From the NCBI RefSeq assembly GCF_030378205.1, contig NZ_CP127385.1:5248001-5312000 (forward strand): 64,000 bases of DNA, in the 5' to 3' direction. The DNA is from Bradyrhizobium sp. NP1. GTDB taxonomy: Bacteria > Pseudomonadota > Alphaproteobacteria > Rhizobiales > Xanthobacteraceae. The position numbers were made by a program, and so were the translations under genes. Below, one piece after another: positions 16,966-25,882 of the stretch. How positions within the stretch are numbered: position 1 is the stretch's first letter; every line of letters begins with the position of its first letter. The notes under the pieces are model-generated. The model was not told the origin of the DNA and did no database searches. It was given only the letters and a program-made list of their open reading frames with translations.

Positions 16966-17793
16966 ATGAAAACCTTGCGCGGACGCACAGCCTTTGTCAC
17001 AGGCGCGGCCTCCGGCATCGGGCGCGCCATCGCGCTCGCGCTGGCCGCCGAAGGCGTCAACCTGATTCTGTCCGATCGAAATACAGAGGGGCTCGCGGCC
17101 ACCGAACGGGACGCTGCGGCGCTAGGGGTCGACGTCATGTCGGCGCTGTGCGACCTGACGCGCCCGGACGACATTACCGCAATGCTCGACCGGCTGTTTT
17201 CGGACCGGCCGCTGCATATCCTCGTCAACTGCGCCGGGATCGCTCTGTTCGGCCAGCAGCGCGTGATGCGCGAGGCGGATTGGCGCGCCCTGATGGCGGT
17301 CAACCTGCTGGCGCCGATCCAGATCACGACGCAGCTGATGGACGTCCTGGCGCGCAGCGAGGAGGCCCATATCGTCAACATCGCGAGCATTCTGGGGCTG
17401 GTGCCGTGGCGGCAGCTTGCGGCCTATCAGGCCAGCAAGTTCGGCCTGGTCGGTTTCACGCTCGGCATGCGCAACGACTATCACCGGCACAATTTCGGCG
17501 TCAGCGCCGTCTGTCCGGGCCTGGTGCAGACGCCGATGACCGATCTCGAGGGCGCCCAGACCCACGGCCGCCCGCCCAGGCTGCCGGCCTGGGTCTTCAC
17601 GACCCCCGAGAACATCGCCCAGGCTACGATCCGGGCCATCCGGTACGACAAGGGACTGGTGGTCGTCCCTGCGCTGGCCCGCGTCGTCTGGCGCCTCAAC
17701 CGGCTGTTCCCGGGGCTCATCCGGCTTGTGGGCCGCGAGGGCTGGCGGTCGCGCGGGCCTATCCTGCCCCCGGACAATGGCTCACGAGGCTAA
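16966..17793 (+). CDS. Short-chain dehydrogenase/reductase
   Basis: 275-aa classical SDR. Rossmann motif TGAASGIG near residue 12 for NAD(P) binding, NCAG at about 86, and the catalytic triad with Ser in NIASILG and YQASK (Tyr and Lys four apart). The C-terminal extension ALARVVWRLNRLFPGLIRL is hydrophobic and may form a membrane or substrate clamp. Asp in the LSDRN segment after the second strand suggests NAD preference. The substrate is not evident; no metabolic partner is adjacent. Confidence 0.9.
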   Translation: MKTLRGRTAFVTGAASGIGRAIALALAAEGVNLILSDRNTEGLAATERDAAALGVDVMSALCDLTRPDDITAMLDRLFSDRPLHILVNCAGIALFGQQRVMREADWRALMAVNLLAPIQITTQLMDVLARSEEAHIVNIASILGLVPWRQLAAYQASKFGLVGFTLGMRNDYHRHNFGVSAVCPGLVQTPMTDLEGAQTHGRPPRLPAWVFTTPENIAQATIRAIRYDKGLVVVPALARVVWRLNRLFPGLIRLVGREGWRSRGPILPPDNGSRG

Positions 17794-17839
17794 AGGGCGG
17801 TTCCAGCGGCATTTACCCGTCAAATAAGGCCAAAACGGT

Positions 17840-17868
17840 TTGACAGCGCGGCCATTTCTGCCTAGAAA
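17840..17868 (+). promoter_or_regulatory. Sigma70-type promoter for rpsD
   Basis: TTGACA (17840-17845), a 17-bp spacer, then TAGAAA (17863-17868). It lies about 165 bp upstream of the rpsD start and is the best -35/-10 match seen in this interval. Confidence 0.65.
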
Positions 17869-17878
17869 CCGCCCTGCT

Positions 17879-17900
17879 CGCGGGCCGGTTTCGGCCCGCG
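17879..17900 (+). other. Hairpin in the rpsD leader
   Basis: CGCGGGCCG and CGGCCCGCG form a 9-bp stem with a four-base loop just downstream of the predicted transcription start, inside an mRNA leader of about 155 nt. S4 represses its own operon in other bacteria by binding leader RNA, so this is a candidate autoregulatory structure; binding is inference. Confidence 0.4.
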
Positions 17901-18033
17901 TTGCGTTTCGCGACCCGTGGTCCGTCCCCTCACGCTTTGGGGGCCGGATCTGTCGGCTTTCAGGGAATTTCCCTGTGAGGCACAGGAGGGCGCGTTTCCT
18001 CAAAACCCGTCAGAACTAGAGAAAGAGGACGCG

Positions 18034-18651
18034 ATGACCAAGCGCAGTGAGGCGAAATACAAGATCGATCGCCGCATGGGCCAGAACATCTGGGGCCGCC
18101 CGAAGAGCCCCGTGAACCGCAGGGAATACGGCCCGGGCCAGCACGGCCAGCGCCGCAAGGGAAAGCTCTCCGACTTCGGCGTGCAGCTCCGCGCCAAGCA
18201 GAAGCTCAAGGGCTATTACGCCAACATCAGCGAGCGCCAGTTCCACGGCGTCTATGTCGAGGCCAGCCGCCTGAAGGGCGACACCGGCGAGAACCTGGTC
18301 GGGCTTCTGGAGCGCCGGCTCGATTCGGTGGTCTATCGCGCCAAGTTCGTGTCCACGATGTTCGCTGCTCGCCAGTTCATCAACCACGGCCACGTCAAGG
18401 TGAACGGCCGCAAGGTCAATATCAGCAGCTATCAGGTCAAGGTCGGCGACGTCGTCGAGGTCAAGGATGCCTCCAGGCAGCTCGCCCATGTGCTGGAAGC
18501 GACCCAGCTTCCAGAGCGCGACGTGCCTGACTATCTCGAGGTCGATCACTCCAAGATGACGGCAAAGTTCGGCCGCGTTCCCGGCCTCTCCGACGTGCCT
18601 TATCCGGTGCAGATGGAGCCGCATCTGATCGTCGAATTCTATTCGCGCTGA
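18034..18651 (+). CDS. rpsD: 30S ribosomal protein S4
   Basis: 205-aa primary 16S rRNA-binding protein of the small subunit, normal length. The N-terminus [21 protein letters not shown] and the S4 RNA-binding domain ([36 protein letters not shown]) are diagnostic. ATG 18034 has a purine-rich AAAGAGG upstream; the longer frame from 17917 lies in the leader. It stands alone rather than in an rpsM-rpsK-rpoA operon, as is usual in Rhizobiales. A strong intrinsic terminator follows. Confidence 0.98.
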   Translation: MTKRSEAKYKIDRRMGQNIWGRPKSPVNRREYGPGQHGQRRKGKLSDFGVQLRAKQKLKGYYANISERQFHGVYVEASRLKGDTGENLVGLLERRLDSVVYRAKFVSTMFAARQFINHGHVKVNGRKVNISSYQVKVGDVVEVKDASRQLAHVLEATQLPERDVPDYLEVDHSKMTAKFGRVPGLSDVPYPVQMEPHLIVEFYSR

Positions 18652-18674
18652 TCAATCGCAATTGACGCAATCAA

Positions 18675-18705
18675 GGGCCCCGGTTTTGCCGGGGCCTTTT
18701 TGTTT
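18675..18705 (+). terminator. Intrinsic terminator of rpsD
   Basis: GGCCCCGG and CCGGGGCC form a GC-rich stem with a TTTTG loop, followed by TTTTTGTTT. It begins 24 bp after the rpsD stop. Confidence 0.92.
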
Positions 18706-18740
18706 GAGTAAGATCGCGGGCAAAACAACGAGACCTCGCC

Positions 18741-19808
18741 ATGCTCTATACCCCTCCCCCGCGCGATCCGAACGCCCCGCCCGTCCGCGTCAACCTGCTA
18801 TCGGACACGCAGACCCGCCCGACGGCGGCGATGCGCGAGGCAATGGCGCGCGCCGACGTCGGTGACGAGCAGATCGGCGACGATCCGACCGTCAACCTCT
18901 TGTGCGAGCGCGTCGCCGATCTCCTCGGCAAGGAAGCCGCGGTGTTCATGCCCTCGGGCACCATGTGCAACGTCGCGGCGACGCTGGTGCATTGCCGGCC
19001 CGGCGACGAGATCCTGGCGCACGAGACGGCGCATGTCATTGCACGCGAGGGCGGCGCCCATGCGGCGCTGGGCGGCTTCCAGATCACGCCGCTGAAGGGA
19101 CCCGGCGGCCAGTTCGCGCCGGAGACGTTCCGCGCGGCGCTGCATCCGCGCACCCGCTACCAGCCGCCGCAGACGGTGGTCAGCGTCGAGCAGACCGCCA
19201 ATATCGGCGGTGGCACGATCTGGAAAAAGGCTGCGCTCGACGAGATCGTGAAAATCGCCAGACAGCACGGCCTGTCCACCCACATGGACGGCGCACGGCT
19301 GCTCAACGCCTGCGTCGCGACGGGCATCGCCGCACGCGACATGGCCGCGGGCTGGGATTCCGCCTGGATCGACTTCTCCAAGGGCCTGGGTGCGCCGATC
19401 GGCGGCGTGATCGCGGGCTCCAGTGAATTCATCGACGGGGTGTGGCAGTGGAAGCAGCGGCTCGGCGGCTCGATGCGCCAGGCCGGCGTCTGCGCGGCCG
19501 CCTGCATTTTCGCGCTCGACCACCACGTCGATCGGCTGGCCGACGATCACGCCAATGCGCGGGCGCTGGCGCGCGGGCTGTCGCAGATCAGCGGCGTCGA
19601 GGTGCAGGAGCCCGAGACCAACCTCGTCTTCTTCAAGCCCGACGGGTCGGGCGTCGGCGGCGACAGGATGGTTTCCGAGCTGCGCAAGCGCGGCGTGCTG
19701 CTCGCGATGATGGACGGCCGCATCCGCGCCTGCACCCACCTCGATGTGACAGCCGCCATGATCGAGGAAACGCTCGGCCATGTGCGCGAGATCGCGCGCG
19801 GCGCGTAA
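18741..19808 (+). CDS. Low-specificity L-threonine aldolase
   Basis: 355-aa PLP enzyme of fold type I (GntG/LtaE family) that cleaves threonine or allo-threonine to glycine and acetaldehyde. Motifs: LLSDTQTRPT at the N-terminus, HETAHVIAREGGA, a PLP-binding Asp region HMDGARLLNA, and the Schiff-base Lys in FSKGLGAPIGG (about 214). It sits on its own after the rpsD terminator. Its product glycine is the substrate of the gcv system elsewhere in this window. Confidence 0.93.
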   Translation: MLYTPPPRDPNAPPVRVNLLSDTQTRPTAAMREAMARADVGDEQIGDDPTVNLLCERVADLLGKEAAVFMPSGTMCNVAATLVHCRPGDEILAHETAHVIAREGGAHAALGGFQITPLKGPGGQFAPETFRAALHPRTRYQPPQTVVSVEQTANIGGGTIWKKAALDEIVKIARQHGLSTHMDGARLLNACVATGIAARDMAAGWDSAWIDFSKGLGAPIGGVIAGSSEFIDGVWQWKQRLGGSMRQAGVCAAACIFALDHHVDRLADDHANARALARGLSQISGVEVQEPETNLVFFKPDGSGVGGDRMVSELRKRGVLLAMMDGRIRACTHLDVTAAMIEETLGHVREIARGA

Positions 19809-19816
19809 GCTTATCC

Positions 19817-21088
19817 CTACCGCCCCATCGCCTGATAGATCAGCGTCTTCAGCGCAAGCTGGATCCTCCCGCGCTGCGAGGGCGTCTGCACCATGAAGAC
19901 CACGAACATGTCGTCCTCGGGGTCGATGAAGAAGAAGGTGCCCCCGACGCCGTCCCAGCGGTATTCGCCAAGCGGCCATTGCGTGTTCGGCGGCACCGAG
20001 GTGCGCACCGCAAAGCCGAGACCAAAGCCGGAATTCGCTCCGGGGTAATAGGCCCAGTCATGCGCGACGCCGGTTTCCGGGCCGATATGGTCCGAGGTCA
20101 TCAGCGCGATGGTTTCGCGCTTCAGATAGCGCCGGCCTTCATAGCTGCCGCCATCGAGCAGCATCTGGCAGAAGCGCGCGTAATCGCCGACCGTGCCGAC
20201 CATTCCCGCGCCGCCGGACTCGGCCTTTCGCGCCTGCAAGGGATCGCGGAGCTGCGTGACCGGACTGATCGCGCGGTCGTCGGGCATCGGCTCCGCGATG
20301 CGCGGCCGCTTCGCGCTGTCGGCGACATAGAAGGCAGTCTCGTTCATGCCGAGCGGATCGAGCAGCCGCTCCTTCTCGAACTGGTACAGCGATCTTGCCG
20401 AGATCACCTCGATCACGCGGCCGAGCACGTCGGTCGAATGGCCATAGTCCCAGAGCGTGCCCGGCTGCTCGGCGAGCGGCAGGGTTGTGATCCGCGCCGC
20501 AAACTCGGCGTTGGTGAGGTCGGCGTTGAAGAGGTCGGCCTCGGCATAGCGCTTGCGCACGAGGTTCTCGCCCGCGAAGCCGTAAGTCAGCCCCGAGGTG
20601 TGGCGCAGCAGATCCAGGATCGTGATCGGGCGCTTCAGCGGCTCCGCTGTCAGCGCCAGCTTGCCGTCCTCGCCGCGCTTCTCGACCCCGACCTTCATGT
20701 CGGCAAAGGCCGGGATGTATTTCGAGACGGGATCGCCGAGCCCGAGCTTGCCCTCCTCGACCAGCATCATCGCCGCGACCGAGGTGATCGGCTTCGACAT
20801 CGAATAGAGGCGGAAGATGGTGTCGACGCTCATCGACAGGTCGGTCGCAATGTCGCGGACGCCGAAATTCTCGTAATAGACCGGCTTGCCGTGCTGCTGG
20901 ATCAAGAGGATCGCGCCGGGGATCTTGCCGGTCGCAACCTCGTTCCTGATGTAGGCGGAGACGCGGTCGAGCCCCTCGTGCGAAAAGCTGCGCGCCCCGG
21001 GCGCGGCCACCTCTGCCGCGGCGCTGCCCGCGCCGATCAGCAGCGCCAGCGCCGCGATGGCGCTGCCGCTAATTCTCCAGGGCTTCAT
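19817..21088 (-). CDS. Serine hydrolase of the beta-lactamase/class C family (paralogue 1)
   Basis: 423-aa exported serine hydrolase. A signal peptide spans about residues 1-25 (ending GAGSAAAE). The catalytic SxxK is in YSMSKPIT (about 98), the second catalytic Tyr is probably in LWDYGHSTDV, and a C-terminal WDGVGGTFFFID replaces the KTG triad region. Members hydrolyse esters, D-amino acid peptides or lactams. It overlaps the end of the upstream paralogue by 20 bp, so translation is probably coupled. Similar to that paralogue along its whole length, indicating tandem duplication. Confidence 0.9.
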   Translation of the reverse strand: MKPWRISGSAIAALALLIGAGSAAAEVAAPGARSFSHEGLDRVSAYIRNEVATGKIPGAILLIQQHGKPVYYENFGVRDIATDLSMSVDTIFRLYSMSKPITSVAAMMLVEEGKLGLGDPVSKYIPAFADMKVGVEKRGEDGKLALTAEPLKRPITILDLLRHTSGLTYGFAGENLVRKRYAEADLFNADLTNAEFAARITTLPLAEQPGTLWDYGHSTDVLGRVIEVISARSLYQFEKERLLDPLGMNETAFYVADSAKRPRIAEPMPDDRAISPVTQLRDPLQARKAESGGAGMVGTVGDYARFCQMLLDGGSYEGRRYLKRETIALMTSDHIGPETGVAHDWAYYPGANSGFGLGFAVRTSVPPNTQWPLGEYRWDGVGGTFFFIDPEDDMFVVFMVQTPSQRGRIQLALKTLIYQAMGR

Positions 21089-22355
21089 AGATCAGCTGCT
21101 TGACCGTGCGCTGAATGCGCTGGCGTTCCGACGGCGTCTGCTCCAGCAGCACGAAGAACAGGTCCTGCTTGCGGTCGACCACAAAGTAACAGCCGCTGGC
21201 ACCGTCCCATTTCAATTCGCCGAGCGAGCCCGGCGGTGGCGGGTTGGCGTTGCCGGCGTTGGTGCGGATGGCAAGCCCAAGCCCGAAGCCAAAACCGTCG
21301 CCGGGGAAATAGAAGAAGTCGCGCCCGACACCAGCACCAGGACCGACCTGGTCCGTCGTCATCAATTGGAACGCCTTCGGGTTCAGATAAGTCTTGCCCT
21401 CGAAGGTGCCGCCGTTGAGCAGCATCTGGGTGAACCGCGAAAAATCCGCCATGGTCGAGACCATGCCGCCGCTCGCTGACTGCCACTTCTTCACCACGGT
21501 CGGGTCGTTGACGCGGCCGACCCGGAAGTCGCTGTCGTTGGGCATCGGCTGCGCCAGCCGCGACTTGCTTTCGGGATCGGTCACGAAGAAGCCGGTATCC
21601 TTCATCCCGAGGGGACCAAGCAGCTTCTCGCGCTCGATCTCGATCAGCGATTTGCCGGAGACGATTTCCATCACCCGCGCCAGCACGTCGGTGGAATGGC
21701 CGTATTGCCAGAGCGTCCCGGGCTGGTCGTGCAGCGGCAGCTTTGCGATCCGCTCGGCGAATTCGGCAAGGTCGAAATCGCCGCCATAGAGATTGGACGC
21801 GGCATACGCCTTGCGCACCAGGCTGTCGCCATAGAAGCCGTAGGTGATCCCCGAAGTGTGGCGCATCAGGTCGAGCACCGTCGGCGGCCGGTTCGGCGGC
21901 ACGAGATCGAGGGTCTTGCTGCCGTCGGCGCCTGTCTTCTCCCAGCCGACCTTCACATTGGCAAAGGACGGGATGTATTTCGAGACGGGGTCGTCGAGCC
22001 TGAACTTGCCCTCGTCGAGCAGCATCACTGCGACCACGCTGGTGAGGGCCTTGGTCATCGAGAACAGGCGGAAGATGGTACGGTCGGTCATCGGCTGCTT
22101 GGAGACGACGTCCTGCACGCCGATGAACTCGTGAAAGACCGGCTTGCCATGCTGCTGGATCAAGAGGGCCGCGCCGGGAATTTTTCCGGTCGCAACCTCA
22201 TTGCGGAGGAAATCGCCGACCTTGGCGAGCTTCTCGGGGTTGAAATGCGCGCCCGCGGGGATGTCGAAGGTGCCCTCCGCCCGCAGCGACAACGGCGCGG
22301 CCGGCACGAGCAATACGCCGGCCAGAAGCGAAAACAGGAAATGCCGCAAATTCAT
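21069..22355 (-). CDS. Serine hydrolase of the beta-lactamase/class C family (paralogue 2)
   Basis: 428-aa exported serine hydrolase and first gene of the tandem pair. Signal peptide about residues 1-26 (LLVPAAPLSLRAEG). SxxK in FSMTKALT (about 99), Tyr in LWQYGHSTDV, and WDGASGCYFVVD near the C-terminus. ATG 22355 follows GAGGG with about 6-nt spacing; the open extension to 22406 is not a signal peptide. Shared blocks such as EVATGKIPGA, LLIQQHGKPV and DPVSKYIP show recent common origin with the downstream gene. Confidence 0.9.
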   Translation of the reverse strand: MNLRHFLFSLLAGVLLVPAAPLSLRAEGTFDIPAGAHFNPEKLAKVGDFLRNEVATGKIPGAALLIQQHGKPVFHEFIGVQDVVSKQPMTDRTIFRLFSMTKALTSVVAVMLLDEGKFRLDDPVSKYIPSFANVKVGWEKTGADGSKTLDLVPPNRPPTVLDLMRHTSGITYGFYGDSLVRKAYAASNLYGGDFDLAEFAERIAKLPLHDQPGTLWQYGHSTDVLARVMEIVSGKSLIEIEREKLLGPLGMKDTGFFVTDPESKSRLAQPMPNDSDFRVGRVNDPTVVKKWQSASGGMVSTMADFSRFTQMLLNGGTFEGKTYLNPKAFQLMTTDQVGPGAGVGRDFFYFPGDGFGFGLGLAIRTNAGNANPPPPGSLGELKWDGASGCYFVVDRKQDLFFVLLEQTPSERQRIQRTVKQLIYEALEN

Positions 22356-22421
22356 CTGCCTACCCTCTGAAATTGGGGGCAGTGTAGCGGCCGCGTCATG
22401 CCGCACAAGGGCTGCTAGAGC

Positions 22422-22952
22422 CTAGAGCCGTGTGATCGCCTGATCATGCAGCCGCGCGCTTTCCTGCGAGAAGCAGCAGAAAATGACCTGTTCAAGCGAC
22501 GGCGCGCGAGACAGCGCCTCCACCGTCGTTGCGATCGCAATGCCGGCGGCACGCTCCGCCGGGAAACGATAGACGCCGGTGGAAATGGCGGGAAAGGCAA
22601 TCGAGGCCAGGCCGTGGGCCGCGCCCAATTCGATGGCGCGGCGGTAGCAGGAGGCGAGCAATTCGTCCTCGCGATGGCTCCCGCCATGCCACACGGGACC
22701 GACAGCATGGATGACGTGGCGGGCCGGCAGGCGATATCCAGCCGTGATTTTCGCATCGCCCGTGGCGCAGCCGTCGAGCGTGCGGCACTCCGCCAGCAGG
22801 TCAGGACCGGCAGCGCGATGAATGGCGCCATCGACGCCGCCTCCGCCCAGAAGCGACGTGTTGGCCGCGTTGACGATGGCGTCAACGCGCAACGTGGTGA
22901 TGTCGGCAACGATGGTTTGAAGCTGCGTCTGTCCGACCTGACGCGCGATCAA
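22422..22952 (-). CDS. Macrodomain protein, O-acetyl-ADP-ribose deacetylase type
   Basis: 176-aa single macrodomain resembling YmdB/MacroD. It has the ADP-ribose pocket signatures VDAIVNAANTSLLGGGGVDGAIHRAAG and AFPAISTGVYRFP, with catalytic Asn and Asp positions kept. Such enzymes remove acetyl from O-acetyl-ADP-ribose or ADP-ribose from proteins. Translation probably begins at TTG 22952, 3 nt after the grxD stop; no ATG precedes the conserved core. Co-transcription with grxD is likely. Confidence 0.88.
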   Translation of the reverse strand: MIARQVGQTQLQTIVADITTLRVDAIVNAANTSLLGGGGVDGAIHRAAGPDLLAECRTLDGCATGDAKITAGYRLPARHVIHAVGPVWHGGSHREDELLASCYRRAIELGAAHGLASIAFPAISTGVYRFPAERAAGIAIATTVEALSRAPSLEQVIFCCFSQESARLHDQAITRL

Positions 22953-22955
22953 GGC

Positions 22956-23288
22956 TTACGCCGCGGCGTCGACCGGAACGCCCTTGTCGGCAAAGAGCTG
23001 CTGCAATTCGCCGGACTGGAACATCTCGCGGATGATGTCGCAGCCGCCGACGAACTCACCCTTGACGTAGAGCTGGGGGATGGTCGGCCAGTTCGAATAG
23101 ACCTTGATGCCGTTGCGCAGCTCGGCCGACTCCAGGACGTTCAGGCCCTTATAACCGACACCGATATGGTCGAGGATCTGCACCACCTGCCCGGAGAAAC
23201 CGCACTGCGGAAATTGCGGTGTGCCCTTCATGAACAGCACGACGTCGTTGGACTTCACTTCATTGTCGATGAATTGCTCGATGCTCAT
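22956..23288 (-). CDS. grxD: Monothiol glutaredoxin Grx4
   Basis: 110-aa monothiol glutaredoxin with CGFS active site (Cys29), glutathione-binding [17 protein letters not shown] and typical length. Grx4 dimers carry a labile [2Fe-2S] cluster and pass it on together with BolA. The bolA gene lies about 3.8 kb upstream on the same strand rather than next to it, with ltrA and the oppositely oriented egtB-egtD between them. It is followed by the macrodomain gene. Confidence 0.96.
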   Translation of the reverse strand: MSIEQFIDNEVKSNDVVLFMKGTPQFPQCGFSGQVVQILDHIGVGYKGLNVLESAELRNGIKVYSNWPTIPQLYVKGEFVGGCDIIREMFQSGELQQLFADKGVPVDAAA

Positions 23289-23612
23289 TTTCGCTTCCTC
23301 TTTGGGCGCGCAGGCCCCGGTCGGTCAGGGCACGCCTGTCACAATCGGCGCGGGCCGGCTCACCCTGTCTAACCCGACATTACCCATATATGTAGCCCAA
23401 ACCGTTGTGCATCCAAAGCAAAATGGCGCGATGCCGGCATCCGGAAAGGCCACCCTGAAGCCCTCCCGCCGGCCCCCACCCATAGTCTGACGGTACTAAT
23501 ATCAAGGCCGGGGGAGGCTTTTTTCCTGAAACGGAGTTCCTATCTAGGACGGGCTGCGCGTTCGGAACCAGTTCACCGAAGCAACGTTCTCCCCCCTTGA
23601 ACGGAGACCACC
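23289..23612. other. Divergent intergenic region between grxD and egtB
   Basis: 324 bp that must carry promoters for both genes. No clear small gene, repeat or consensus promoter was found. GGAGA lies 7 nt before the egtB GTG. Confidence 0.5.
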
Positions 23613-24863
23613 GTGACGACACCATCCGCTGCGGCCACGCTCGCCTCCCCCAGTCAGTCACTTTTTTCTGATTCCGGCACCCTCGCCCAGGATCTGGTCG
23701 AAGCCTTCCTCGCCGTCCGCGGCGAGACCGAGCGTCGCGCCGCTTCGCTTTCGGCCGAGGACCAGCTCATCCAGTCGATGCCGGACGCGAGCCCAGCGAA
23801 GTGGCACCGCGCCCATACCACCTGGTTCTTCGAGCAATTCCTGCTCGGCGAGCACAGCGCGGGCTACACGCCTTTCCATCCCGACTACGCTTTCCTGTTC
23901 AACTCCTACTACGTCAGTGCGGGCCCGCGACATGCACGACATCGGCGCGGCGACCTCACGCGCCCTGGCGCTGACGCGATCACCGCCTATCGCCGCCATG
24001 TCGATGCGGCGGTGGTGAAGTTCTTCCACGAGGCGTCTGAGGAAAAGCTGCGCACCATCCGGCCGCTGGTCGAGGTCGGGCTCAACCACGAGCAGCAGCA
24101 CCAGGAATTGATGCTGACCGACATCCTGCATGCCTTCGCGCAGAACCCGATCCTGCCGGCCTACGATCCTGCCTGGCGTTTCCCGGCGGCGACCCGTGCC
24201 GGCGGCGAATGGGTCGCGTTGCAGGAAGGCATTCACTCGATCGGTCACGGCGACGACAGTTTCCATTTCGACAATGAGAAGCCGGCGCACCGCGCCCTCG
24301 TCGGCCCGGTGAGGCTCAGCCGCAACCTCGTCACCAATGCCGACTGGCTCGACTTCATCAAGGATGGCGGCTACCGCACGGCGACTCTTTGGCTGATGGA
24401 CGGCTTTGCCGCCGCAAGCAACGAAGGCTGGCAGGCGCCCGGCCACTGGCGCGAGATCGACGGCCGATGGCACGTGATGACGCTCGGCGGCCTGCGCCCG
24501 GTCGATCCGGCGGCTGCGGTTTGCCATGTCAGCTACTACGAGGCGGACGCGTTTGCCCGCTGGGCGGGAAAGCACCTTCCGACCGAGATGGAATGGGAGG
24601 TCGCCGCGCGGGCCGGCCAGCTCAACGACGCATTCGGCATCGTGTGGCAATGGACCCGCAGTGCGTACACGCCCTATCCCGGCTATCGCGCCGCCGACGG
24701 CGCGCTCGGCGAATACAACGGCAAGTTCATGGTCAACCAGCTCGTGCTGCGCGGCTCATCGCTTGCAACCCCCGACGGCCACAGCCGTATCACATATCGC
24801 AACTTCTTCTATCCGCACCATCGCTGGCAATTCACCGGATTGCGCCTCGCCGATTACGACTGA
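23613..24863 (+). CDS. egtB: Ergothioneine biosynthesis sulfoxide synthase EgtB
   Basis: 416-aa non-haem iron enzyme that joins hercynine to a thiol (gamma-glutamylcysteine or cysteine) with oxygen. The N-terminal DinB-like half supplies the iron ligands: His in KWHRAHTTWFFEQFLL and HxxxH in NHEQQHQEL. The C-terminal FGE-sulfatase-like half holds WQWTRSAYTPYPGY, LRGSSLATP and RNFFYPHHRWQFTGLRL. It starts at GTG 23613 with GGAGA upstream. It forms a two-gene operon with egtD (47 bp gap). Confidence 0.94.
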   Translation: MTTPSAAATLASPSQSLFSDSGTLAQDLVEAFLAVRGETERRAASLSAEDQLIQSMPDASPAKWHRAHTTWFFEQFLLGEHSAGYTPFHPDYAFLFNSYYVSAGPRHARHRRGDLTRPGADAITAYRRHVDAAVVKFFHEASEEKLRTIRPLVEVGLNHEQQHQELMLTDILHAFAQNPILPAYDPAWRFPAATRAGGEWVALQEGIHSIGHGDDSFHFDNEKPAHRALVGPVRLSRNLVTNADWLDFIKDGGYRTATLWLMDGFAAASNEGWQAPGHWREIDGRWHVMTLGGLRPVDPAAAVCHVSYYEADAFARWAGKHLPTEMEWEVAARAGQLNDAFGIVWQWTRSAYTPYPGYRAADGALGEYNGKFMVNQLVLRGSSLATPDGHSRITYRNFFYPHHRWQFTGLRLADYD

Positions 24864-24910
24864 TCGTTCTCAGCTATTTTCGCGCCGGAAAGCGCGTTCA
24901 GGAGAGTATC

Positions 24911-25882
24911 ATGAATGTGCATGCCACAGCATTGGCCCACGCGCATCTTCCCGACGCACAGACGTCCGCCTTCGCGCGCGACGCCGTCGAGGACCTGTCG
25001 CAGAGCCCGAAACGGCTGTCGCCAAAGTATTTTTACGATGCCGCGGGCTCCGAGCTGTTCGAGGCGATCACGCGGCTGCCCGAATATTATCCGACCCGCA
25101 CCGAGCTCTCGATCCTGACGCAGCGCGGTGGCGAGATCGCGAAAATCCTTCCCGAGGGCGCGGCACTGATCGAATTCGGCGCAGGCGCAACCACCAAGGC
25201 GCGGCTATTGCTGAAGCGCTGCCGCTTCGGCGCCTATGTGCCGGTCGACATCTCCGGCGACTTCATCACGGCACAGGCGAATGGCTTGCGGAAGGATTTT
25301 CCCGATCTCGCCGTCCATCACGTCGTCGCCGACTTCACCACGCCGTTTGCACTGCCCGCCGATATCGCGGGCATGCCGAAGGTCGGCTTCTTCCCGGGCT
25401 CGACGCTCGGCAATTTCGAGCCGCACGAAGCCTGCGCCTTCCTGCGCAGCGCCCGCGCGATTCTCGGCGAGGGCGCACAAATGATCATCGGCGTCGACCT
25501 GGAGAAGGACGAACGCGTGCTCTACAACGCCTATAACGACGCGGCGGGCGTCACCGCGCGCTTCAACCTCAATGTGCTGGTGCGCATCAACCGCGAGCTC
25601 GGCGGCAATTTCGATCTCTCCTCCTTCACCCATCGCGCGATCTACAACCGCGAGCGGCACCGTATCGAGATGCATCTGATCAGCAAGAAGCAGCAGACCG
25701 TGCGCATGCTCGGCACCAGCTTCGCTTTCCGTTCCGGCGAAAGCATCCATACCGAGAACAGCTACAAATACAGCATCGAGCGCTTCGCGGCGCTGGCGCG
25801 CGGCGCGGGCTGGACGGTCAGGAAATCATGGACCGACGAAGCGAAGATGTTCTCGGTTCATGCGCTCTCGGCTTCCGATTGA
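24911..25882 (+). CDS. egtD: L-histidine N(alpha)-methyltransferase EgtD
   Basis: 323-aa SAM-dependent enzyme that trimethylates histidine to hercynine, the first step of ergothioneine synthesis. Family marks: PKYFYDAAGSELFEAITRLPEYYPTR, SAM loop LIEFGAGATTKA, FFPGSTLGNFEP and the C-terminal TENSYKYSIERF. ATG 24911 with AGGAGAG 5 nt upstream is chosen over a much longer spurious frame. Its 3' end overlaps the convergent ltrA gene by 25 bp. No egtA, egtC or egtE is adjacent. Confidence 0.95.
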   Translation: MNVHATALAHAHLPDAQTSAFARDAVEDLSQSPKRLSPKYFYDAAGSELFEAITRLPEYYPTRTELSILTQRGGEIAKILPEGAALIEFGAGATTKARLLLKRCRFGAYVPVDISGDFITAQANGLRKDFPDLAVHHVVADFTTPFALPADIAGMPKVGFFPGSTLGNFEPHEACAFLRSARAILGEGAQMIIGVDLEKDERVLYNAYNDAAGVTARFNLNVLVRINRELGGNFDLSSFTHRAIYNRERHRIEMHLISKKQQTVRMLGTSFAFRSGESIHTENSYKYSIERFAALARGAGWTVRKSWTDEAKMFSVHALSASD

